Shown here one piece after another: positions 32,987 through 40,463 of a stretch of DNA of 64,000 nt. Below the pieces are notes generated by a model that saw only the letters and a program-made list of their open reading frames with translations, was not told the DNA's origin and did no database searches. Each line of letters opens with the position of its first letter. Position 1 is the stretch's first letter. The stretch is taken from contig QUAH01000002.1 of assembly GCA_003426165.1 (NCBI GenBank), positions 217,621-281,620 of the forward strand. The letters run 5' to 3'. A program made the position numbers and the translations under genes. The DNA comes from Candidatus Saccharicenans subterraneus. Lineage in GTDB: Bacteria > Acidobacteriota > Aminicenantia > Aminicenantales > Saccharicenantaceae.

Positions 32987-34072
32987 TTACATTTGTCTCA
33001 AATCCATAAGCTTGATGCCCTGCCCCTGTAGAAAATTCAAAAATTTCTTATAATCAGCTTTTTTAATATTAAACAAAGTAAGAAGTCGCTTAAATGACCA
33101 GCCACTTTTCTCTAAGCCTTTAATTATTATATCCTTTAATTCATCTCTTGATATTTCATGTTTTAAATACCTTTTATGCACCACCTCCCAGAAACTTAAT
33201 CTGCCCTTGGTCATCTCTTCAAAGGGGTCAGATTTTCTTCTGAATTCGCTATGATTAGACATTATCTTTTCATTATCCAGTTCTTCTTCAATCAGGAAGA
33301 ACCTATGTTTCTTAAAGTTTGATTCTCTCCAGTAAAAAAATACGCGACTTAGAAGAGCCTCTAATTGCCTTATATTTCCCGGCCAATCATAATCCCATAG
33401 CAAAGCTATCTCTTCTTCCCTAAAATTGTTTAACCTTTCACTCTTAAACCTACTGCTGTTATCACTCAGGGTGCTCATTTTTATTATCCTTCCCCAGACC
33501 CCTTCTGCAATTTCTCTAAAATCTTGTGCTCTCTTTCTTAAAGGTGGTATCTCTAAAACATATTTATTGATTCTGAATAACAAATCTGCCCGAAATTTCC
33601 CAGAAGAAACATCATCCCGGAGGTTTCGATTCGTAGCCATAAGAATCCTTACATCAACATTCCTTTCAAAGTTTTCTCCAATTCTCCTTATCGTTTTTTC
33701 TTCAAGAAGACGTAAAAGTTTGGTCTGGCATTCAAGGGAAAGATCTCCAATCTCATCAAGAAAAATTGTTCCTGTACTGGCAGATTCTATTAATCCAATC
33801 TTATCTTCCCTGGCATCGGTAAAAGATCCTTTTTTGTGGCCAAAAAGCTCAGACTCAAACAGATGGTTGGGAATAGATGGCAAATCGACGGTAATAAATG
33901 GCTTGAAGTTCCGGGTTGAGCTATTATGTATGGCCTCGGCGAATAATTTCTTCCCTGTTCCTGTTTCTCCAATGATCAGAACATCAACTTCCTGCTTTGC
34001 TAATAGTTTAGCCCTTGCTTTTATTTCCTGGTAGCCAAATATGTCATCCCATCCATATCTCGCCACCCCCAT
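32987..34072 (-). CDS. Single-domain sigma-54-dependent transcription activator
   Basis: 361 residues from the ATG at 34072 with GGAGGAG upstream; the longer reading to 34147 lacks one. It is an AAA+ sigma-54 interaction module with no N-terminal sensory domain: Walker A GETGTGKK (35-42), sigma-54 contact loop GSFTDA (82-87; consensus GAFTGA), Walker B FLDEIGD (104-110), FRADLLFRIN and WPGNIRQLE. A C-terminal helical region follows (SFWEVVHKRYLKHEISRDELKDI then SFKRLLTLFNIKKADYKKFLNFL), probably the DNA-binding part. A -35-like TTGACA lies upstream (34124-34129). It is convergent with the peptide operon and is its obvious candidate regulator. Lacking a receiver, activity may be set by expression or a partner. 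A 790-bp copy lies at 28322-29111. Confidence 0.88.
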   Translation of the reverse strand: MGVARYGWDDIFGYQEIKARAKLLAKQEVDVLIIGETGTGKKLFAEAIHNSSTRNFKPFITVDLPSIPNHLFESELFGHKKGSFTDAREDKIGLIESASTGTIFLDEIGDLSLECQTKLLRLLEEKTIRRIGENFERNVDVRILMATNRNLRDDVSSGKFRADLLFRINKYVLEIPPLRKRAQDFREIAEGVWGRIIKMSTLSDNSSRFKSERLNNFREEEIALLWDYDWPGNIRQLEALLSRVFFYWRESNFKKHRFFLIEEELDNEKIMSNHSEFRRKSDPFEEMTKGRLSFWEVVHKRYLKHEISRDELKDIIIKGLEKSGWSFKRLLTLFNIKKADYKKFLNFLQGQGIKLMDLRQM

Positions 34073-34180
34073 CAGGCTCCTCCAAGGCGTACATATAAGA
34101 AAATTAATAAAAAAAAAACAGCTTGTCAAGTTTGCGGTTCGCGGCAAGTGGCAAGCCTTATAGACCTTATGAGATATGTT

Positions 34181-35182
34181 TCAGAACGCTGATGGGCGAT
34201 TGGCCAGATTGATGCGAATGTCAAGAATTGAGCTTTTGAGCGTGACCTGGCCGAACTTTTGCTGGTAATCGATGAAGACAAAGCCTGATGGCCCGGTCTC
34301 CAGAATTTTATGATAGGGGTCAAAATTCTGCTGAAGATGATGAAGCGCTGCCCTGGCCCTGGTTTCGTCCGGGTAGGGAATGATAATCCGGGTCGTGATG
34401 TTACCCTTTTCATCCCGGTAATTCCCGACCACCCCGAACACCTTGCCCTCAAGTAACAATATATCCCCTTCGCCGAAGGTGAATATGGGCTGCAGGGCAT
34501 AAGGCCCGCGAATGAGCCGTTCTGAATTCTTGATCAGATTCTCCCTGGGCAGGTGGTCGAGTAAAGTTATCGGCCGGTCAGGCGGCAGGCTCTGAAGCGC
34601 GGCCCTGGCCAGAGCCACCATCACCGGTAACAATCCCTTCTGCCCTTCAAAATTATTTATATGGATAAAATACCGTTCCCTGAGAATGGTAAACTGGGAT
34701 TCTTCGCCGGAATTTCTGGCAGCAAGTCCTTCAACCGGTGTCTCCTGCCCGCACTTGGCGAGGTAAACACCCAGGGCTGCTTCCGGGCTTTCCATTTCAT
34801 AAATCTCCAGGGAAAGCTCGTTTTCACCGGAGCGGTAGCGCTGGATGTAGAGCTTCTCAAAGCCAAATTCCAGGAAAAGTTCCGCCCCGCCGTCGATGTA
34901 GTTGTAAAGGTCAGCCCGGGTAAAAGTAATCAACCGGTCAGATTTTTTCCAGCCGGGATGGAATTCATCCCCGGGCAGGACAACAGCGGACTTGAGCGAG
35001 GCGGGCAGGACAAATTCAAGAAAAAGCAAAAATAGGCTCAAAGGAATAAGCTGCATCCAAATAGACTGTGCTGATTTCCCGGGCTTTAAGTGCTGAATTG
35101 GAAATTGTCCCATTTTAGGTCTATTCGTCACGAATCTATGAGTGCCCAATTTTAGCTTGAAATAGCCGAACATCTTTCCCAC
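34181..35182 (-). CDS. DUF6599-like exported protein
   Basis: Up to 333 residues. The start is uncertain: GTG 35182, ATG 35173, ATG 35113 or ATG 35056 are possible and none has a convincing Shine-Dalgarno; the last places a signal peptide (MQLIPLSLFLLFLEFVLPASLKSA) at the very N-terminus and is biologically attractive. The mature domain contains the family hallmark DLYNYIDGGAELFLEFGF, a YEMESPEAALGVY segment and LARAALQSLP, as in DUF6599 proteins of Acidobacteria and relatives. Biochemical function unknown. It is on the same strand as, and 52 bp downstream of, the DUF362 gene, so the two may be co-transcribed. Confidence 0.75.
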   Translation of the reverse strand: MGKMFGYFKLKLGTHRFVTNRPKMGQFPIQHLKPGKSAQSIWMQLIPLSLFLLFLEFVLPASLKSAVVLPGDEFHPGWKKSDRLITFTRADLYNYIDGGAELFLEFGFEKLYIQRYRSGENELSLEIYEMESPEAALGVYLAKCGQETPVEGLAARNSGEESQFTILRERYFIHINNFEGQKGLLPVMVALARAALQSLPPDRPITLLDHLPRENLIKNSERLIRGPYALQPIFTFGEGDILLLEGKVFGVVGNYRDEKGNITTRIIIPYPDETRARAALHHLQQNFDPYHKILETGPSGFVFIDYQQKFGQVTLKSSILDIRINLANRPSAF

Positions 35183-35234
35183 GCTTATCGTTCAATATCT
35201 TAATCCAGCCTGAATTTTTCGTCCCTTAAGCGTC

Positions 35235-36506
35235 TTACTTTTTGGGCCTGTTTTTCAATCCTGTGATGCTCCGCTGCACCTGGACGTGTTTTATCCTCTC
35301 ATCCACCACACCCAATCCTAACTTCTGGGCGTAGCGCAGGTACTCGGTAAACCGCGGATGCTCGTTGACCTGGATGCCCATGCTCTTTCTCTTTTCCACC
35401 AGCAGCCGGTGACAGACCATGTCCAGGGCAAAGGGATCGGTGGCAAAAAACAGCCGGTTGTAGAGATAGGTGAACTTGGCTTCGGGTCCGGGACCGCCCT
35501 CGTACTGGGCCCGCAGACCGTCGGTAATGTTGAGCACCATCTTGTCCCTGATGACCGGGAAGGCCAGCACCTCGACGCAGACATCCAGGAACAGGGGCTT
35601 GTGCAGCCGGTTGGTGTTGCAGACCGCGCCGTAGCCGATGTTCTTGGTGGCCATGGAAATGGCGTTTCCGGTATTCTTGAAAACCGGGACGTTGATGATC
35701 TTGGTCAGCTTCTTGGTGAGGAGCTTTCCGAAATAAGAATACTTTCCGTTGAAGACGTGCTGGTTGAGATAGGCCAGGTCCTTGGGACCTTCCACGTCAG
35801 CCCAGTAGTAAACTTCCTGGTCAAAGTTGGGGGCGCTGACATGGGTGCCGTCCGGCCGCAGCCAGGTGGAATTGTCCTGGGACTTGCCTTCGGCCGCAGC
35901 TTCATCCATCGTCTGAAGTCCCTCTATGCCCACGCCGGGAAAGCGCTCGGGCGTAAAGCCGGCATCCTTGAGCATGTAATCAAAGCGGTCCCAGATTATG
36001 ATGTTCTCTCGCTTCATCCCGTTCTTTTCCAGCCAGTTGATGATGGCGTCCACGACTTCCAGGCGGGTGCTTATCAGGCCAGCACCGACCGGGTTGACCT
36101 TGATTCCGACCACGTCATCCCTGGTGAAAAACAGGTCAAAGCTCTTTTTAAGGTTCTGGCCGGTCAGGTTGATAATACCCCCTTCAAACATGGCCTTGAC
36201 CAGCTCGGCCGAGGCCTTGCCGGTTTCAGCATCCATGGCCCTGGGGTCATGAACTTCAACCACTCTCCCTGGGAAGAGACCGGGAAGGGAATACCTGGTG
36301 CGTGGGACATTGAGTGCCTCATCGATGTTGGTGGCCGGTCGAGCAGGGACGGCCACCTGTCCGGTTTGGGCAGCCTGTTCCTGCTCGGCTGAAAGAAGCG
36401 TCCGGCTCATCAGCAGCCCGAGGCCGGCAGTTCCGGACATCTTGAAAAACTCGCGCCGGTCAAACCTGAACGGCGGGTACATCGACCGATAACCGCGTTT
36501 TCCCAT
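35235..36506 (-). CDS. Tat-exported DUF362 protein
   Basis: 423 residues. Twin-arginine signal in FRFDRREFFKMSGTAGLGLLM; AAGGAGAAATAT before the ATG at 36506. The body is a DUF362 domain: VVEVHDPRAM, DVVGIKVNPVG, KRENIIIWDRFDYML, INVPVFKNTGNAISMATKN and the DPFALDMVCHRLL region. Family members often pair with ferredoxin domains; none is fused here. No cysteine cluster for 4Fe-4S was seen, and the function of the family is not established. An exported location is implied by the Tat signal. Possibly in an operon with the DUF6599-like gene behind it. Confidence 0.85.
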   Translation of the reverse strand: MGKRGYRSMYPPFRFDRREFFKMSGTAGLGLLMSRTLLSAEQEQAAQTGQVAVPARPATNIDEALNVPRTRYSLPGLFPGRVVEVHDPRAMDAETGKASAELVKAMFEGGIINLTGQNLKKSFDLFFTRDDVVGIKVNPVGAGLISTRLEVVDAIINWLEKNGMKRENIIIWDRFDYMLKDAGFTPERFPGVGIEGLQTMDEAAAEGKSQDNSTWLRPDGTHVSAPNFDQEVYYWADVEGPKDLAYLNQHVFNGKYSYFGKLLTKKLTKIINVPVFKNTGNAISMATKNIGYGAVCNTNRLHKPLFLDVCVEVLAFPVIRDKMVLNITDGLRAQYEGGPGPEAKFTYLYNRLFFATDPFALDMVCHRLLVEKRKSMGIQVNEHPRFTEYLRYAQKLGLGVVDERIKHVQVQRSITGLKNRPKK

Positions 36507-36874
36507 ATATTTCTCCTTAATTAATAATGATAAGTCTTAAGGCCGAGCTGATTTGCCTGAATACTTAAGCACGAGAGCATTCTATTCACGATGACGGCTC
36601 ATTATAAGCCATTCTCAGCACCTTTACCACTGATAATTTTTCGGGTTCAACAGGATCAAAGCAGGTTTCGCGGAGGAGCTTCTAAAACGTAAATCCCGGC
36701 AAAAATCCTGATAAATTTGCCGGCGCTAAAAACCATACCCGATCTTATGTATAAGCATACAACCCGGGATATAAATTAAAACCTGAGCGGAAGAGGAAAA
36801 AACAGGGACCGGCGGCATCAGCCCTGACATATGAACATCTGTTCATATATCAGACAGCCCCGGCCAGGGAGAAT
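36507..36874. other. Intergenic gap containing a long hairpin
   Basis: No gene seen. The notable element is a 13-bp inverted repeat, CTGACATATGAAC (36824-36836), loop ATCT, GTTCATATATCAG (36841-36853), with a single mismatch that becomes a G-U pair in minus-strand RNA. It lies about 20 nt past the stop of the large minus-strand gene but has no T-run, so it may be an mRNA 3'-end stabiliser or an operator rather than a classic terminator. Confidence 0.5.
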
Positions 36875-39454
36875 TTAAAAAACCGGGAGGGCTACGAGCA
36901 GCCGGGAGAATTCGCGCAGGGCTCGGGCTAACTCCCTGGTTGATTCATAAAGGCTCGCCGCTCCTTCTAACTCCCGGCCGCTGAGAATTTCAGCCCTCAT
37001 TTCTTCAATTTCCGCCGCGGTCAGGTTCAAGGCCCGGCAGACCTCAAGCTCCTCTGGACCGAATCCTTGCTGCCGCAAAGAATTACGGTAAGCCTCGACG
37101 ATTTGGGGCGTTATCTCAAAATCAGGAATCTTTTCCGCTTGAGCCAGCCCGGTCAGGGCCTCCAATCTATCCGCCACCACCAGCATGGCCAGCCCGGATT
37201 CTCTTTCATACTTGATGGCATTTTCTAACTGGCGCCTGGCCCATTCTTCATCGCCGGCCAGCATGGCGCCTGAATAGCGTTCAACAGAAAAACGGGCCGC
37301 TCTCATCTTAGCCGTCAAATCTACGGCTGCGGCCAGCAGGGCATTAACCGCATCGGCCCTGGCCCTGGTCACTCCGCCCTCAGCACGCACCGGGGTGAAA
37401 GTCCCGGGCTCCGTCCTGGCCAGGACGGTGTAATCGCTTCGAGGCGGATCCATCGATATGGCATCAATGCATTCTCCCCACAGCCCCACGGTGCGACCGA
37501 TGGTGTAAGTGGCAACAGCCTTCGGAATTCCATATGGCGTGGCCGCACCCGGACCGACAGCCTTGCCGATCACAAACGACCCGGCCGAAGTTCCCCTGGA
37601 AAACCAGTTGATCATCTTGCGGGTATTTTCAGCAGCCTGCCGGCCGCTATCGGAGCCTGACTTTCTACCCGATTGGCCGAGCCTTTGCTTACCGGTATTC
37701 CCGGGTTGAGCCACCTTCTTATCCGGCTGGTATAATGGCAACCCGGAAGGGCCCAGTTTTCTCGGCCTGGTTTCTTTTTCCCATTTCGGAGCCGGCTTCT
37801 TAACCCAGACAAATTTCGGCAACTGGCGCGAAGGAGCGGCTTTTTGAATATATACAAGATTTTTGCCCGGGCCTTCAAAATAATATTCATCAAATACATC
37901 ACCGCCACCTGTGTTTAATTCTTCCAATGCAGGAAAAGTTTGATCCTGATTTATTGCCAGTGGACCAGAATGCGCAGTGGAGGCTGCTGCAAGATTCAGT
38001 GGCCTGGAGTCATTCTGATCTTGAGCCTCAAGTCCTTCAATTTCGCCGTTGGCCAGAAGGGCCAGGCCTTTCATCCAGGCCCGGTAAGGAAGTGAGGCGA
38101 GGCTGGATTCTGGCTCTTCCAGCTGGCCACCCTCTGGATTTACTGCGGCCTGAACCGCCTGTCTTATAGCTTCACAGAAATTGCCCAAATAAATTACGCT
38201 CCAGGCTGCGCTGTCAGGTAAATTTTTTAAATCAGGATTGACCTTAGCCGGCTTTTTTATCAAATCAAGAACTTCATCCCGGTGATGAACGGCAAGTTTG
38301 TAACGGTCAGAAGCGTCGGCAAAACGCGGGCCCGCCGGTCCGGCTGGTTTCCCACCACCCGCCGGCACTCCGGCCAGCACCCAGCCGGTATTTTTTATGC
38401 TTGAGGTTTTAACCGCCCCACCCGCTTCGGCCCGGGTAAATATCAACTCCTTGAAGGCCAGCCCGGCCACACCCTCATAACCGGCAAAAAGAAGCGGTTC
38501 AGTATTCGGGTCATAGACGATATTAATCTTTGTTCCCTGCCGGTCGCTTATGGCCGTTATTAGCCCGTTTTCATCAGTTTCAAGGGTGAAATCTTCAGGG
38601 TAATAAAGCTGAATTCTGGTGGTCGTATAGTCATAAGGAAAATAGCGGATGAAATAGCCGTCGGGGTCGTAGCTCCACCTTCCCCGGCTTATACCCCGGC
38701 TGTCTGGCGGCGGCAGAACTTCGCCCACCCGGACCGCCACTCTTTCAACTTCATGATAGGGAGCCAGGACCGGGCTGACCAGCATTTCCCGCAGCCTGGC
38801 TTCGGCGTGAAAGACATCGCGGGCCAGCGGTGGCAACTTCTCCAGGGCGGCGTTCAGGACCGGCTGTGGAATTTTTCCGATAGCCCCTCCATTGAGCCGG
38901 TCATATTCCTTCGATGTTAATAGCACCCTGGCTGCTTTTTGAATTTCCTTGTTGCATTCGGATGGTTTGCTCCTGGCTATTATGGCCCATAGCAGAAGCT
39001 GAACATCTTCCTGCTTGATTTCGGGGTGATAGACTGAGTTTTTAAGCACGTTAGCCACGATCTCAGCCTGCTTTCCCTTAAGCGGCGCATAGGCATAACC
39101 GTCGCCCTCCCCCGGGCCGTAAGTCCCCGCCCTGAGGCAATAGCTCTGAAAAATACCTTCCCACAGGCCCGGGAGAAGAGGGACTGCGGCCTGTGGCGTC
39201 AGCGGCAAGAATGTGACCGGAGCGCCCTTACCGGGATTATAAGCGTCAAGAAACCGGACATCATAGATAGCATCGTCGAGGGATGTGCTTACCGGCGGTT
39301 CTTCCTGGAAAAGTTTATCCAGGTCGGGAACCTGCGGCGTCTTAACCGGAAGCTTTATCTTATCTTTGAGCTTATTTAGCTGAGAACTGGCTGGAAGAGC
39401 CAGACACAGACACAGGAAAATAATGATTGATGTTCTTATGGCCGATTTAAGCAT
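36875..39454 (-). CDS. Large exported protein of unknown function
   Basis: 859 residues, signal peptide 1-25 (IIIFLCLCLALPASSQ) and strong GAAGGAGGG before the ATG at 39454. The N-terminal third is helical with conserved-looking blocks (LLPGLWEGIFQSYCLRAGTYGPG; KQEDVQLLLWAIIARS). The middle has beta-rich YD-type segments (SYDPDGYFIRYFPYDYTTTRIQLYYPED, GLITAISDRQGTKINIVYD), reminiscent of parts of RHS/YD-repeat or self-describing surface proteins but too short to assign. The C-terminal part holds a hydrophobic AVGPGAATPYGIPKAVATYTIG stretch and alpha-helical repeats. I do not recognise a family. It is one of two very large unassigned exported proteins in the window (the other at 21.2-24.2 kb). 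Confidence 0.72.
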   Translation of the reverse strand: MLKSAIRTSIIIFLCLCLALPASSQLNKLKDKIKLPVKTPQVPDLDKLFQEEPPVSTSLDDAIYDVRFLDAYNPGKGAPVTFLPLTPQAAVPLLPGLWEGIFQSYCLRAGTYGPGEGDGYAYAPLKGKQAEIVANVLKNSVYHPEIKQEDVQLLLWAIIARSKPSECNKEIQKAARVLLTSKEYDRLNGGAIGKIPQPVLNAALEKLPPLARDVFHAEARLREMLVSPVLAPYHEVERVAVRVGEVLPPPDSRGISRGRWSYDPDGYFIRYFPYDYTTTRIQLYYPEDFTLETDENGLITAISDRQGTKINIVYDPNTEPLLFAGYEGVAGLAFKELIFTRAEAGGAVKTSSIKNTGWVLAGVPAGGGKPAGPAGPRFADASDRYKLAVHHRDEVLDLIKKPAKVNPDLKNLPDSAAWSVIYLGNFCEAIRQAVQAAVNPEGGQLEEPESSLASLPYRAWMKGLALLANGEIEGLEAQDQNDSRPLNLAAASTAHSGPLAINQDQTFPALEELNTGGGDVFDEYYFEGPGKNLVYIQKAAPSRQLPKFVWVKKPAPKWEKETRPRKLGPSGLPLYQPDKKVAQPGNTGKQRLGQSGRKSGSDSGRQAAENTRKMINWFSRGTSAGSFVIGKAVGPGAATPYGIPKAVATYTIGRTVGLWGECIDAISMDPPRSDYTVLARTEPGTFTPVRAEGGVTRARADAVNALLAAAVDLTAKMRAARFSVERYSGAMLAGDEEWARRQLENAIKYERESGLAMLVVADRLEALTGLAQAEKIPDFEITPQIVEAYRNSLRQQGFGPEELEVCRALNLTAAEIEEMRAEILSGRELEGAASLYESTRELARALREFSRLLVALPVF

Positions 39455-39766
39455 GGGAGCCCTCCTTCACCGGTTTTATTCCAGCTTATGAAACCCCCGC
39501 AAGAAAATCAAATCCGCCTCTTTCTTTAATCCCGGGACAAAGACCGAGGCAGAACGGGTGGGAAAAAACATGATCCGGCCGCTCTTGTCCCTGGAGCGGC
39601 TCCTAATTTATGAACGAGAAGGCAAGGTCGGCTACCGCTCCCATACGGACCCCTTAGACTGGATACCATGTCTTAGCCGGAAAGAAGATTTTTCTTGACA
39701 TTAGAAGTAGAAGGGTTTAGTAATGATGGATAGGGGCTTTTAATTAAATCATAGGAGGGGATTGCT
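39455..39766 (+). promoter_or_regulatory. Intergenic region with repeat R72 copy 1 and sigma-70 promoter
   Basis: The stretch 39629-39700 is closely similar to 57439-57509, sharing CCATAC(G/A)GACCCC, TCTTAGCCGGAAAGAA and TTTTTCTTGACA in the same order. The repeat ends in a -35 TTGACA (39695-39700), followed by a 17-bp spacer and -10 TAGTAA (39718-39723), 43 bp before the small membrane protein gene. The rest of the gap shows nothing. Confidence 0.6.
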
Positions 39767-40150
39767 ATGGCAAAGAATTCTGCGTCTATCAAGGTCGTTT
39801 TGTGGATTTACATCATTCTGCTGGCACTCTGGTTTCTCCTGTTTTCTTTTGCTCCAGCTAAACTCCTGGCAGCTATTGGCTCTTCCGAAACGTCTGGCTT
39901 CTACCTGCGTCTTTATGGAGTTTTCCCGCTGGGCTGGGTAATACTTTTTTTGTTTGCTCTAAAAGACCTGGAAAAAAACCTGGCCATTCTCAACAGCGCT
40001 ATTATCGTCAGCATCTTGACCGCTCTTTCTGTCATCCTGGTTCATCTGGGCAAGCCTGGAATGGGCCTTTTCCAGTGGGTGAGCGTGGCCATTATGGTCA
40101 TTTTCGCTCTGCTTATTTATATCTATAAGCCAAAAGCAGCCAAACAATAA
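39767..40150 (+). CDS. Small four-helix membrane protein
   Basis: 127 residues with four predicted helices: 9-30 (VVLWIYIILLALWFLLFSFAP), 45-62, 72-93 (LNSAIIVSILTALSVILVHLG) and 100-119, ending in a lysine-rich cytoplasmic tail. AGGAGGGGATT precedes the ATG at 39767. No family recognised. It is the first gene after repeat R72 copy 1 and its promoter. It lies upstream of the defence island with a 313-bp gap and an independent promoter between, so it is probably not part of it. Confidence 0.7.
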   Translation: MAKNSASIKVVLWIYIILLALWFLLFSFAPAKLLAAIGSSETSGFYLRLYGVFPLGWVILFLFALKDLEKNLAILNSAIIVSILTALSVILVHLGKPGMGLFQWVSVAIMVIFALLIYIYKPKAAKQ

Positions 40151-40409
40151 GCAGAGTCACAACATCTCTTTTGTTATTATTGAAGGGCTAAGTCTGTAAT
40201 TTTAAGGAACCCGAGATTCAATTTTTGTATCGCAGTGGCTACCCTGCTTTCATGAACCATTCGCCTATCCTTGAAAACTCTTCTAATTATCTTCCATAAT
40301 CCGCTAAGATGGTTAGGCCGAGAAAATCGCAAATAAAATGCCATATCGCTTAGGCCCCCAAAATTGAACCCTTATCAGGTTTGATAATTGCTTATCAATT
40401 TTGTATTAT
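40151..40409 (+). promoter_or_regulatory. Promoter with overlapping operator palindrome for the defence genes
   Basis: A strong sigma-70 promoter: -35 TTGATA (40381-40386), 17-bp spacer, -10 TATTAT (40404-40409). A perfect inverted repeat TTGATAA-TTGC-TTATCAA (40381-40398) covers the -35 box, and a further TTATCA half-site lies just upstream (40372-40377). A repressor bound here would block RNA polymerase. No regulator gene is adjacent. Bases 40151-40370 show no other feature. Confidence 0.55.
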
Positions 40410-40463
40410 CTGGAAGTACAAACATAATAATATGGTTTTTATTAACAGATTATAAACAGACCC

